24,259 nt of DNA from Saccoglossus kowalevskii (GCF_000003605.2 NW_003157177.1:1-24259), one strand, 5' to 3'; numbered from the stretch's first letter, positions 1 to 8,001 are shown. A program made the numbers and translations. The notes: generated by a model not told the origin, from the sequence alone.

Positions 1-23
1 CATAACCACTACACTACGAAAAC
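1..23 (-). tRNA. tRNA-Val(CAC), 5' part only (cut by window edge)
   Basis: The first 23 bases are the 5' end of a CAC-type gene on the - strand (acceptor 5' strand GTTTTCG, A box). The base at position 1 differs from consensus. The rest lies outside the window. Confidence 0.75.
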
Positions 24-168
24 TCGTTACATGAAATCCCCAAAAATCAGTTAGGCTTCAAATGTTGTATTCGCAAGTTTTTGAAACTGCAAAATTGGAA
101 GATTGTGTGATCAATTCACTATACTGTTAATTGTATTTTCGAGAAGATGTGAGAAAAGTAAGCAGCCT

Positions 169-241
169 GTTTCCGTAGTGTAGTGGTTATCACGTTCGCC
201 TAACACGCGAAAGGGCCCTGGTTCGAGCCCAGGCGGAAACA
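169..241 (+). tRNA. tRNA-Val-AAC: tRNA-Val(AAC)
   Basis: A full 73-bp gene. Acceptor GTTTCCG pairs with CGGAAAC, anticodon stem TTCGC/GCGAA encloses loop CTAACAC (anticodon AAC, after modification likely IAC), T stem CCTGG/CCAGG, discriminator A. It differs from the consensus only by G at index 47 (variable loop), which should be harmless. A and B boxes are intact and a five-T run follows. Confidence 0.95.
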
Positions 242-538
242 ATATGAAGCCAGTAAATATTTTTAAACGATATCTATGCTGGATACCATGTGAAACTACG
301 TGCCCATAAAGCTAACTTCTCTTGAACTGCCGTTCTGCAGTGGCGTTAATCAAAGTTATTTGCATTTTAATCCACGTTATCAATGTTCCAAGTATAACTT
401 AGCACTATATATGAATAGAGGTGTAATGTACACTAATTTACCTATTGTCTTCAACGACACGTTTCATAAGGTGGTGTTAATTATAAGTAAATTGGAATTT
501 CTTTTCTCCTGCGGCGTTAATTAAAACTAAATGATTTT

Positions 539-611
539 TGTTTTCGCCCGGGTTCGAAAAGGGGGCCTTTCGCGTGTGAGGCAAACGTGATAACCACTAC
601 ACTACGAAAAC
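539..611 (-). tRNA. tRNA-Val-CAC: tRNA-Val(CAC), TT B-box variant
   Basis: A full 73-bp CAC gene convergent to the AAC gene. Anticodon CAC sits in loop CTCACAC. Index 52-53 are TT and not GG, giving two T-stem mismatches (52-62, 53-61) and a damaged B box. The same allele recurs at 8002, 10883, 13146, 17811 and 23933. Expression is doubtful. Confidence 0.75.
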
Positions 612-734
612 TCGTTACATGAAATCGCAAAAAATCAGTTAGGCTTCAAATGTTGTATTCGCAAGTTTTTGAAACTGCAAAATTGGAAGATTGTGTGATC
701 AATTCACTATACTGTTAATTGTATTTTCGAGAAG

Positions 735-749
735 ACTACACTACGAGAC
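735..749 (-). pseudogene. tRNA-Val(CAC) 5' fragment
   Basis: About 15 bp of the CAC acceptor and D-arm 5' end (actacactacgagac on +) follow directly after a divergent-spacer copy broken at about 734. A second, more diverged divergent spacer follows. This looks like a partial duplication with loss of the rest of the gene. Confidence 0.7.
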
Positions 750-891
750 TCGCTACATGAATCCCAAAAATCAGTTAGGTTTCAAATCTCGTGTCGCAAG
801 TTTGTGAAACTGCAAAATTGGAAGATTGTGTGATCAATTCACTATACAGTTAATTGTATTTTCGAGAAGATGTGAGAAAAGCAAGCAGCCT

Positions 892-952
892 GTTTCCGTA
901 GTGTAGTGGTTATCACGTTTGGCTAACACGCGAAAGGTCCCTGGCGGAAACA
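892..952 (+). pseudogene. T-arm-deleted tRNA-Val(AAC), 61 bp
   Basis: A 12-bp deletion removes exactly the T loop and the 3' strand of the T stem, so CCTGG joins CGGAAAC directly. Index 31 is G (G31.G39 mismatch at the base of the anticodon loop) and index 29 is T, the base typical of CAC genes. The B box is lost, so normal Pol III transcription and tRNA folding are unlikely. Confidence 0.85.
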
Positions 953-1249
953 ATATGAAGCCAGTAAATATTTTGAAACGATATCTATGCTGGATACCAT
1001 GTGAAACTACGTGCCCATAAAGCTAACTTCTCTTGAACTGCAGTTCTGCAGTGGCGTTAATCAAAGTTATTTGCATTTTAATCCACGTTATCAATGTTCC
1101 AAGTATAACTTAGCACTATATATGAATAGAGGTGTAATGTACACTAATTTACCTATTGTCTTCAACGACACGTTTCATAAGGTGGTGTTAATTATAAGTA
1201 AATTGGAATTTGTTTTCTCCTGCGGCGTCAATTAAAACAAAATGATATT

Positions 1250-1322
1250 TGTTTTCGCCCGGGTTCGAACCAGGGGCCTTTCGCGTGTGAGGCAAACGTG
1301 ATAACCACTACACTACGAAAAC
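1250..1322 (-). tRNA. tRNA-Val-CAC: tRNA-Val(CAC)
   Basis: Full length. C51 to U gives a U51.G63 wobble in the T stem, which should be tolerated. Index 29 is T (T29.G41 wobble). B box GGTTCGA is intact. Confidence 0.92.
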
Positions 1323-1467
1323 TCGTTACATGAAATCCCAAAAAATCAGTTAGGCTTCAAATGTTGTATTCGCAAGTTTTTGAAAATGCAAAATTGGAAG
1401 ATTGTGTGATCAATTCACTATACTGTTAATTGTATTTTCGAGAAGATGTGAGAAAAGCGAGCAACCT

Positions 1468-1540
1468 GTTTCCGTGGTGTAGTGGTTATCACGTTCGCCT
1501 AACACGCGAAAGGTCCCTGGTTCGAGCCCAGGCGGAAACA
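1468..1540 (+). tRNA. tRNA-Val-AAC: tRNA-Val(AAC), G9 variant
   Basis: Consensus except index 9 A to G, just before the D stem. This allele is shared with the genes at 2056 and 8630 and with the relic at 12505. It should be functional. Confidence 0.95.
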
Positions 1541-1558
1541 ATATGAAGCCAGTAAATA

Positions 1559-1562
1559 TTTT
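1559..1562 (+). terminator. Pol III T-run terminator of AAC gene (reference)
   Basis: TTTT lies about 18 bp past the discriminator base of the AAC gene ending at 1540. The same ATATTTTG context follows nearly all AAC genes. The first copy, after 241, has five T. Confidence 0.7.
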
Positions 1563-1821
1563 GAAACGATATCTATGCTGGATACCATGTGAAACTACGT
1601 GCCCATAAAGCTAACTTCTCTTGAACTGCAGTTCTGCAGTGGCGTTAATCAAAGTTATTTGCATTTTAATCCATGTTATCAATGTTCCAAGTATAACTTA
1701 GCACTATATATGAATATAGGTGTAATGTACACTAATTTACCTATTGTCTTCAACGACACGTTTCATAAGGTGGTGTTAATTATAAGTAAATTGGAATTTG
1801 TTTTCTCCTGCGGCGTCAATT

Positions 1822-1825
1822 AAAA
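1822..1825 (-). terminator. Pol III T-run terminator of CAC gene (reference)
   Basis: On the - strand the first run of four T comes about 12 bp past the 3' end of the CAC gene. It is conserved as AGTTTTAATT or a close form in most units. Confidence 0.7.
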
Positions 1826-1837
1826 CTGAATGATTTT

Positions 1838-1910
1838 TGTTTTCGCCCGGGTTCGAACCAGGGGCCTTTCGCGTGTGAGGCGAACGTGATAACCACTACA
1901 CTACGAAAAC
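1838..1910 (-). tRNA. tRNA-Val-CAC: tRNA-Val(CAC)
   Basis: Full length with C29 (a normal C29-G41 pair, as in AAC genes) and U51. All stems pair and the B box is intact. Confidence 0.93.
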
Positions 1911-2055
1911 TCGTTACATGAAATCCCAAAAAATCAGTTAGGCTTCAAATGTTGTATTCGCAAGTTTTTGAAACTGCAAAATTGGAAGATTGTGTGATCA
2001 ATTCACTATACTGTTAATTGTATTTTCGAGAAGATGTGAGAAAAGCAAGCAACCT
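1911..2055. other. Divergent spacer (reference copy), shared 5' flank
   Basis: This 145-bp spacer separates the 5' ends of a CAC gene (-) and the next AAC gene (+), so it is the upstream region of both. It is strongly conserved between units. It has a TATTTT run about 30-35 bp upstream of the AAC gene and a run of A on the + strand (T on the CAC strand) roughly 20 bp upstream of the CAC gene. It contains no gene. Confidence 0.85.
2021..2026 (+). promoter_or_regulatory. TATA-like TATTTT upstream of AAC gene (reference)
   Basis: TATTTT sits at about -35 to -30 from the AAC gene at 2056 and is kept in almost every divergent spacer. Upstream TATA-like elements assist Pol III on tRNA genes in some eukaryotes. 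A role here is inference from position only. Confidence 0.35.
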
Positions 2056-2128
2056 GTTTCCGTGGTGTAGTGGTTATCACGTTCGCCTAACACGCGAAAG
2101 GTCCCTGGTTCGAGCCCAGGCGGAAACA
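2056..2128 (+). tRNA. tRNA-Val-AAC: tRNA-Val(AAC), G9 variant
   Basis: Identical in gene body to the copy at 1468. The two units also share an AGA-to-ATA change in the following spacer, so they are recent duplicates. Confidence 0.95.
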
Positions 2129-2425
2129 ATATGAATCCAGTAAATATTTTGAAACGATATCTATGCTGGATACCATGTGAAACTACGTGCCCATAAAGCT
2201 AACTTCTCTTGAACTGCAGTTCTGCAGTGGCGTTAATCAAAGTTATTTGCATTTTAATCCACGTTATCAATGTTCCAAGTATAACTTAGCACTATATATG
2301 AATATAGGTGTAATGTACACTAATTTACCTATTGTCTTCAACGACACGTTTCATAAGGTGGTGTTAATTATAAGTAAATTGGAATTTGTTTTCTCCTGCG
2401 GCGTCAATTAAAACTGAATGATTTT

Positions 2426-2498
2426 TGTTTTCGCCCGGGTTCGAACCAGGGGCCTTTTGCGTGTGAGGCGAACGTGATAACCACTACACTACGAAAAC
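2426..2498 (-). tRNA. tRNA-Val-CAC: tRNA-Val(CAC), A41 variant
   Basis: Has U51 and C29 like its neighbour at 1838, plus G41 to A, which makes a C29.A41 mismatch in the anticodon stem. It may still fold, at reduced stability. Confidence 0.85.
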
Positions 2499-2643
2499 TC
2501 GTTACATGAAATCCCAAAAAATCAGTTAGGCTTCAAATGTTGTATTCGCAAGTTTTTGAAACTGCAAAATTGGAAGATTGTGTGATCAATTCACTATACT
2601 GTTAATTGTATTTTCGAGAACATGTGAGAAAAGCAAGCAGCCT

Positions 2644-2704
2644 GTTTCCGTAGTGTAGTGGTTATCACGTTCGGCTAACACGCGAAAGGTCCCTGGCGGA
2701 AACA
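2644..2704 (+). pseudogene. T-arm-deleted tRNA-Val(AAC), 61 bp
   Basis: The common 12-bp T-arm deletion with linked G31. It is followed by only about 66 bp of convergent spacer before a deletion joint at 2770, so this unit has lost its CAC partner. Confidence 0.85.
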
Positions 2705-2896
2705 ATATGAAGCCAGTAAACATTTTGAAACGATATCTATGCTGGATACCATGTGAAACTACGTGCCCATCAAATCAGTTAGGCTTCAAATGTTGTATTC
2801 GCAAGTTTTTGAAACTGCAAAATTGGAAGATTGTGTGATCAATTCACTATACTGTTAAATGTATTTTCGAGAAGATGTGAGAAAAGCAAGCAGCCT
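2705..2896. other. Fused spacer with deletion joint near 2770
   Basis: The convergent spacer stops after the GTGCCCAT block and continues as AAATCAGTTAGG of the divergent spacer. The rest of the convergent spacer and the whole CAC gene are missing, so two AAC-type copies lie only 253 bp apart. Confidence 0.85.
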
Positions 2897-2969
2897 GTTT
2901 CCGTAGTGTAGTGGTTATCACGTTCGCCTACCACGCGAAAGGTCCCTGGTTCGAGCCCAGGCGGAAACA
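2897..2969 (+). tRNA. tRNA-Val body with ACC anticodon (Gly codon)
   Basis: A full-length AAC-type gene matching consensus except A35 to C at 2931. The anticodon loop reads CTACCAC, so the anticodon is ACC, which pairs with the glycine codon GGU (and more if A34 is edited to inosine). All stems pair and both promoter boxes are intact. The known ValRS identity bases include A35 and C36, so loss of A35 probably lowers valine charging. If charged with Val it would misread Gly codons; it may instead be silent or unchargeable. Confidence 0.85.
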
Positions 2970-3266
2970 ATATGAAGCCAGTAAATATTTTGAAACGATA
3001 TCTATGCTGGATACCATGTGAAACTACGTGCCCATAAAGCTAACTTCTCTTGAACTGCCGTTCTGCAGTGGCGTTAATCAAAGTTATTTGCATTTTAATC
3101 CACGTTATCAATGTTCCAAGTATAACTTAGCACTATATATGAATAGAGGTGTAATGTACACTAATTTACCTATTGTCTTCAACGACACGTTTCATAAGGT
3201 GGTGTTAATTATAAGTAAATTGGAATTTGTTTTCTCCTGCGGCGTCAATTAAAACTAAATGATATT

Positions 3267-3339
3267 TGTTTTCGCCCGGGTTCGAATCGGGGGCCTTTCG
3301 CGTGTCAGGCGAACGTGATAACCACTACACTACGAAAAC
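3267..3339 (-). tRNA. tRNA-Val with GAC anticodon
   Basis: C34 to G (base 3306 on +) gives anticodon GAC, still a valine anticodon (GUC/GUU) with A35 and C36 kept. GAC is normally absent in eukaryotes, which use A34/inosine. G53 to A breaks the conserved 53-61 pair and alters the B box to GATTCGA, so expression is doubtful. Confidence 0.8.
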
Positions 3340-3484
3340 TCGTCACATGAAATCCCAAAAAATCAGTTAGGCTTCAAATGTTGTATTCGCAAGTTTTTGA
3401 AACTGCAAAATTGGAAGATTGTGTGATCAATTCACTATACTGTTAATTGTATTTTCGAGAAGATGTGAGAAAAGCAAGCAGCCT

Positions 3485-3544
3485 GTTTCCGTAGTGTAGT
3501 GGTTATCACGTTCGGCTAACACGCGAAAGGTCCCTAGGGAAACA
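3485..3544 (+). pseudogene. T-arm-deleted tRNA-Val(AAC), 60 bp
   Basis: A variant of the T-arm deletion in which the joint reads CCCTAGGGAAAC, one base shorter than the usual form. G31 is present. The unit around it (spacer with ATAAGTTAATTGG and CTCAATTATTTTTG) matches the unit at 21529. Confidence 0.82.
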
Positions 3545-3841
3545 ATATGAAGCCAGTAAATATTTTGAAACGATATCTATGCTGGATACCATGTGAAACT
3601 ACGTGCCCATAAAGCTAACTTCTCTTGAACTGCAGTTCTGCAGTGGCGTTAATCAAAGTTATTTGCATTTTAATCCACGTTATCAATGTTCCAAGAATAA
3701 CTTAGCACTATATATGAATAGAGGTGTAATGTACACTAATTTACCTATTGTCTTCAACGACACGTTTCATAAGGTGGTGTTAATTATAAGTTAATTGGAA
3801 TTTCTTTTCTCCTGCAGCGTTAATTAAAACTCAATTATTTT

Positions 3842-3914
3842 TGTTTTCGCCCGGGTTCGAACCGGGGGCCTTTCGCGTGTGAGGCAAACGTGATAACCAC
3901 TACACTACGAAAAC
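3842..3914 (-). tRNA. tRNA-Val-CAC: tRNA-Val(CAC), consensus
   Basis: An exact consensus CAC gene: acceptor GTTTTCG/CGAAAAC, anticodon stem TTTGC/GCGAA with T29.G41 wobble, loop CTCACAC, T stem CCCGG/CCGGG, B box GGTTCGAACCC, discriminator A. It decodes GUG. It is convergent to the broken AAC copy at 3485. Confidence 0.97.
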
Positions 3915-4058
3915 TCGTTACATGAAATCGCAAAAATCAGTTAGGCTTCAAATGTTGTATTCGCAAGTTTTTGAAACTGCAAAATTGGAAGATTGTGTGA
4001 TCAATTCACTATACTGTTAATTGTATTTTCGAGAAGATGTGAGAAAAGCAAGCAGCCT

Positions 4059-4119
4059 TTTTCCGTAGTGTAGTGGTTATCACGTTCGCCTAACACGCGA
4101 AAGGTCCCTGGCGGAAACA
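4059..4119 (+). pseudogene. T-arm-deleted tRNA-Val(AAC), C31 type
   Basis: Has the 12-bp T-arm deletion but, alone among the 15 deleted copies, keeps C31. Index 1 is T and not G, breaking the 1-72 pair. It looks like a recombinant between a deleted and an intact allele. Confidence 0.85.
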
Positions 4120-4416
4120 ATATGAAGCCAGTAAATATTTTGAAACGATATCTATGCTGGATACCATGTGAAACTACGTGCCCATAAAGCTAACTTCTCT
4201 TGAACTGCAGTTCTGCAGTGGCGTTAATCAAAGTTATTTGCATTTTAATCCACGTTATCAATGTTCCAAGTATAACTTAGCACTATATATGAATAGAGGT
4301 GTAATGTACACTAATTTACCTATTGTCTTCAACGACACGTTTCATAAGGTGGTGTTAATTATAAGTAAATTGGAATTTCTTTTCCAATGCGGCGTTAATT
4401 AAAACAAAATGATTTT

Positions 4417-4489
4417 TGTTTTCGCCCGGGTTCGAACCGGGGGCTTTTCGCGTGTGAGGAAAACGTGATAACCACTACACTACGAAAAC
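4417..4489 (-). tRNA. tRNA-Val-CAC: tRNA-Val(CAC), T30/A45 variant
   Basis: G30 to T makes a T30.C40 mismatch beside the T29.G41 wobble, so the anticodon stem is weak. G45 is A. Promoter boxes are intact. The same allele is in the next unit at 5005. Confidence 0.75.
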
Positions 4490-4641
4490 TCGTTACAAGA
4501 AATCGCAAAAAATCAGTTAGGCTCCAAATGTTGTATTCGCAAGTTTTTGAAACTGCAAAATTGGAAGATTGTGTGATCAATTCACTATACTGTTAATTGT
4601 ATTTTCGAGAAGATGTGAGTAAAGCAAGCAGCCTGTTTCCG

Positions 4642-4652
4642 TAGTGTAGTGG
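4642..4652 (+). promoter_or_regulatory. Pol III A box (reference, AAC gene at 4635)
   Basis: TAGTGTAGTGG at index 8-18 fits the eukaryotic A-box pattern. The same element lies in every AAC and CAC body that keeps its 5' half. Confidence 0.85.
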
Positions 4653-4685
4653 TTATCACGTTCGCCTAACACGCGAAAGGTCCCT

Positions 4686-4696
4686 GGTTCGAGCCC
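4686..4696 (+). promoter_or_regulatory. Pol III B box (reference, AAC gene at 4635)
   Basis: GGTTCGAGCCC at index 52-62 fits the B-box consensus bound by TFIIIC and encodes the T arm. The equivalent in CAC genes is GGTTCGAACCC. Fifteen AAC copies have lost most of it, and several CAC copies have mutated index 52-53. Confidence 0.88.
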
Positions 4697-5004
4697 AGGC
4701 GGAAACAATATGAATCCAGTAAATATTTTGAAACGATATCTATGCTGGATACCATGTGAAACTACGTGCCCATAAAGCTAACTTCTCTTGAACTGCAGTT
4801 CTGCAGTGGCGTTAATCAAAGTTATTTGCATTTTAATCCACGTTATCAATGTTCCAAGTATAACTTAGCACTATATATGAATAGAGGTGTAATGTACACT
4901 AATTTACCTATTGTCTTCAACGACACGTTTCATAAAGTGGTGTTAATTATAAGTAAATTGGAATTTGTTTTCTCCTGCGGCGTCAATTAAAACAAAATGA
5001 TATT

Positions 5005-5077
5005 TGTTTTCGCCCGGGTTCGAACCGGGGGCTTTTCGCGTGTGAGGAAAACGTGATAACCACTACACTACGAAAAC
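5005..5077 (-). tRNA. tRNA-Val-CAC: tRNA-Val(CAC), T30/A45 variant
   Basis: Same gene body as at 4417, with the same T30.C40 mismatch. The divergent spacers after both copies are also near-identical, which indicates a recent duplication or conversion of this part of the unit. Confidence 0.75.
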
Positions 5078-5222
5078 TCGTTACAAGAAATCGCAAAAAA
5101 TCAGTTAGGCTCCAAATGTTGTATTCGCAAGTTTTTGAAACTGCAAAATTGGAAGATTGTGTGATCAATTCACTATACTGTTAATTGTATTTTCGAGAAG
5201 ATGTGAGTAAAGCAAGCAGCCT

Positions 5223-5294
5223 GTTTCCGTAGTGTAGTGGTTATCACGTTCGCCTAACACGCGAAAGGTCCCTGGTTCGAGCCCAGGCGGAACA
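5223..5294 (+). tRNA. tRNA-Val(AAC), 1-nt deletion in acceptor
   Basis: The 3' acceptor strand is CGGAAC and not CGGAAAC, so one A is missing and the acceptor stem cannot fully pair in register. The rest is consensus. This is either a recent inactivating deletion or a homopolymer error in the assembly. Confidence 0.7.
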
Positions 5295-5591
5295 ATATGA
5301 ATCCAGTAAATATTTTGAAACGATATCTATGCTGGATACCATGTGAAACTACGTGCCCATAAAGCTAACTTCTCTTGAACTGCAGTTCTGCAGTGGCGTT
5401 AATCAAAGTTATTTGCATTTTAATCCACGTTATCAATGTTCCAAGTATAACTTAGCACTATATAAGAATAGAGGAGTAATGTACACTAATTTACCTATTG
5501 TCTTCAACGACACGTTTCATAAGGTGGTGTTAATTATAAGTAAATTGGAATTTCTTTTCCAATGCGCCGTTAATTAAAACAAAATGATTTT

Positions 5592-5664
5592 TGTTTTCGC
5601 CCGGGTTCGAACCGGGGGCTTTTCGCGTGTGAGGTAAACGTGATAACCACTACACTACGAAAAC
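5592..5664 (-). tRNA. tRNA-Val-CAC: tRNA-Val(CAC), A30/A45 variant
   Basis: G30 to A gives an A30.C40 mismatch. It shares A45 with the T30 copies at 4417 and 5005, and both A30 and A45 with the copy at 19575. B box is intact. Confidence 0.78.
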
Positions 5665-5809
5665 TCGTTACATGAAATCGCAAAAAATCAGTTAGACTCC
5701 AAATGTTGTATTCGCAAGTTTTTGAAACTGCAAAATTGGAAGATTGTGTGATCAATTCACTATACTGTTAATTGTATTTTCGAGAAGATGTGAGAAAAGC
5801 AAGCAGCCT

Positions 5810-5882
5810 GTTTCCGTAGTGTAGTGGTTATCACGTTCGCCTAACACGCGAAAGGTCCCTGGTTCGAGCCCAGGCGGAAACA
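5810..5882 (+). tRNA. tRNA-Val-AAC: tRNA-Val(AAC), consensus
   Basis: Exact consensus over all 73 bases, with usual flanks and T-run terminator. Confidence 0.97.
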
Positions 5883-6179
5883 ATATGAAGCCAGTAAATA
5901 TTTTGAAACGATATCTATGCTGGATACCATGTGAAACTACGTGCCCATAAAGCTAACTTCTCTTGAACTGCAGTTCTGCAGTGGCGTTAATCAAAGTTAT
6001 TTGCATTTTAATCCAAGTTATCAATGTTCCAAGTATAACTTAGCACTATATATGAATAGAGGTGTAATGTGCACTAATTTACCTATTGTCTTCAACGACA
6101 CGTTTCATAAGGTGGTGTTAATTATAAGTAAATTGGAATTTCTTTTCCAATGCGGCGTTAATTAAAACTAAATGATTTT

Positions 6180-6251
6180 TTTTTCGCCCGGGTTCGAACC
6201 GGGGGCCTTTCGCGTGTGAGGCAAACGCGATAACCACTACACTACGAAAAC
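6180..6251 (-). tRNA. tRNA-Val(CAC), C72 deleted
   Basis: The G that normally separates the T runs on + (base C72 of the tRNA) is missing, leaving nine T in a row, so G1 loses its partner. A24 to G gives a U11.G24 wobble in the D stem. The T arm is intact. The gap lies at a homopolymer, so a sequencing error is possible. Confidence 0.68.
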
Positions 6252-6396
6252 TCGTTACATGAAATCGCAAAAAATCAGTTAGGCTTCAAATTTTGTATTC
6301 GCAAGTTTTTGAAACTGCAAAATTGGAAGATTGTGTGATCAATTCACTATACTGTTAATTGTATTTTCGAGAAGATGTGAGAAAAGCAAGCAGCCT

Positions 6397-6457
6397 GTTT
6401 CCGTAGTGTAGTCGTTATCACGTTCGGCTAACACGCGAAAGGTCCCTGGGGGAAACA
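6397..6457 (+). pseudogene. T-arm-deleted tRNA-Val(AAC), 61 bp
   Basis: 12-bp T-arm deletion and G31, plus G17 to C, which destroys the conserved GG of the D loop and alters the A box. The 3' acceptor has lost its C (GGGGGAAAC), a form shared with 7644 and 16865. Confidence 0.85.
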
Positions 6458-6754
6458 ATATGAAGCCAGTAAATATTTTGAAACGATATCTATGCTGGAT
6501 ACCATGTGAAACTACGTGCCCATAAAGCTAACTTCTTTTGAACTGCAGTTCTGCAGTGGCGTTAATCAAAGTTATTTGCATTTTAATCCACGTTATCGAT
6601 GTTCCAAGTACCACTTAGCACTATATATGAATAGAGGTGTAATGTACACTAATTTACCTATTGTCTTCAACGACACGTTTCTTAAGGTGGTGTTAATTAT
6701 AAGTAAATTGGAATTTGTTTTCTCCTGCTAATTGAATTAAGACTATGTGATTTT

Positions 6755-6810
6755 TGTTTTCGCCCGGCTTCCAAGCGGGAGGATTTCGTGAGTGACGACG
6801 AAACGCGTTA
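6755..6810 (-). pseudogene. Degenerate tRNA-Val(CAC) remnant
   Basis: The 3' part is recognisable (GTTTTCGCCCGG on +), followed by a heavily mutated T arm and anticodon arm. The acceptor 5' strand and most of the D arm are missing. The following divergent spacer is also shortened. The most decayed full-size remnant in the window. Confidence 0.8.
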
Positions 6811-6928
6811 CTCGTTACTTCAAATGTTGTATTCACAATTTTTGAAAGTGCAAAATTGCAAGATGGTGTGATGAATTCACTATACTGTTAATTGTATTTT
6901 CGAGAAGATGTGAGAAATGCCAGCGCCT

Positions 6929-7000
6929 GTTTCCGTAGTGTAGTGGTTATCACGTTCGCCTAACACGCGAAAGGTCCCTGGTTCGAGCCAGGCGGAAACA
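6929..7000 (+). tRNA. tRNA-Val(AAC), 1-nt deletion in T arm
   Basis: Consensus except that one C is missing from GAGCCCAGG, shrinking the T loop to six bases if the stem is kept. The upstream flank (GCCAGCGCC) marks a subfamily shared with the gene at 9925. Function is uncertain. Confidence 0.7.
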
Positions 7001-7298
7001 ATATGAAGCCAGTAAATATTTTGAAACGATATCTATGCTGGATACCATGTGAAACTACGTGCCCATAAAGCTAACTTCTCTTGAACTGCAGTTCTGCAGT
7101 GGCGTTAATCAAAGTTATTTGCATTTTAATCCATGTTATCAATGTTCCAAGTATAACTTAGCACTATGTATGAATAGAGGTGTAATGTACACTAATTTAT
7201 CTATTGTCTTCAGCGACACGTTTCGTAAGGTGGTGTTAATTATAAGTAAATTGGAATTTGTTTTTTTCCTGCGGCGTTAATTAAAACTAAATGATTTT

Positions 7299-7371
7299 TG
7301 TTTTCGCCCGGGTTCGAATAGGGGGCCTTTCGCGTTTGAGGCGAACGTTATTACTACTACACTACAAAAAC
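7299..7371 (-). tRNA. tRNA-Val body with CAA anticodon, degenerate
   Basis: C36 to A makes the loop CTCAAAC, so the anticodon is CAA (Leu UUG). The T arm is damaged (GAATAGGGGG on +), the D loop has several changes, and the acceptor has T6.G67. Probably a pseudogene sharing the anticodon change with the much better copy at 9708. Confidence 0.7.
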
Positions 7372-7516
7372 TCGTTACATGAAATCGCAAAAAATCAGTT
7401 AGGCTTCAAATGTTGTATTCGCAAGTTTTTGAAACTGCAAAATTGCAAGATTGTGTGATCAATTCACTATACTGTTAATTGTATTTTCGAGAAGATGTGA
7501 GCAAATCAAGCAGCCT

Positions 7517-7527
7517 GTTTCCGTAGT
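7517..7527 (+). pseudogene. tRNA-Val(AAC) 5' fragment
   Basis: Only GTTTCCGTAGT remains, then the sequence switches to TAGGCTCAAATG of the divergent spacer. AGT is common to both sides at the joint (tRNA GTAGTGTAG, spacer CAGTTAGG). Confidence 0.75.
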
Positions 7528-7643
7528 TAGGCTCAAATGTTGTATTCGCAAGTTTTTGAAACTGCAAAATTGGAAGATTGTGTGATCAATTCACTATACT
7601 GTTAATTGTATTTTCGAGAAGATGTGAGAAAAGCAAGCAGCCT

Positions 7644-7704
7644 GTTTCGGTAGTGTAGTGGTTATCACGTTCGGCTAACACGCGAAAGGTCCCTGGGGGA
7701 AACA
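7644..7704 (+). pseudogene. T-arm-deleted tRNA-Val(AAC), 61 bp
   Basis: T-arm deletion and G31. C6 to G on the 5' acceptor and the GGGGGAAAC form on the 3' side further break the acceptor stem. The C6-to-G change recurs in the inverted copy at 23492. Confidence 0.85.
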
Positions 7705-8001
7705 ATATGAAGCCAGTAAATATTTTGAAACGATATCTATGCTGGATACCATGTGAAACTACGTGCCCATAAAGCTAACTTCTCTTGAACTGCAGTTCTG
7801 CAGTGGCGTTAATCAAAGTTATTTGCATTTTAATCCACGTTATCAATGTTCCAAGTATAACTTAGCACTATATATGAATAGAGGTGTAATGTACACTAAT
7901 TTACCTATTGTCTTCAACGACACGTTTCATAAGGTGGTGTTAATTATAAGTAAATTGGAATTTCTTTTCTCCTGCGGCGTTAATTAAAACTAAATGATTT
8001 T

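Larger units (their letters stand above)
1541..1837. other. Convergent spacer (reference copy)
   Basis: This 297-bp AT-rich spacer lies between the 3' ends of the AAC and CAC genes and is present in nearly every unit. It holds the transcript trailers and T-run terminators of both tRNAs, one near each end. It includes a PstI-type palindrome (AACTGCAGTT near 1624-1633) and an open frame of about 74 codons that starts with GTG. Copies differ by scattered substitutions such as CAG/CCG, AGA/ATA and CGT/TGT. I recognise no protein, RNA or transposon signature in it. Confidence 0.85.
4635..4707 (+). tRNA. tRNA-Val-AAC: tRNA-Val(AAC), consensus
   Basis: Exact consensus, used here as the AAC reference. 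Seven acceptor pairs, a short D stem, anticodon AAC flanked by T33 and A37, five T-stem pairs, A box at 4642-4652 and B box at 4686-4696. It decodes GUU (and GUC/GUA if A34 becomes inosine). Confidence 0.97.

Noticed and set aside
300-524. Repeated open frame of about 74 codons in the convergent spacer (over 30 copies)
   Set aside because: It starts with GTG, not ATG. Differences between copies are mostly amino-acid-changing (CCG/CAG, AGA/ATA, CGT/TGT), several copies have early stops or indels, and it lies between two Pol III terminators. Its persistence is explained by recent copying of the repeat.
1624-1633. Palindrome AACTGCAGTT in the convergent spacer as an operator
   Set aside because: It is short, changed to CTGCCGTT in many copies, and nothing links it to a regulator.
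4395-4580. Reverse-strand frames of about 61 codons (at 4395, 4983, 5570, 9686, 11677 and 12536)
   Set aside because: They read through the CAC tRNA gene and the divergent spacer. The PRFEPGRKQ-like stretch is a translation of the tRNA T arm.
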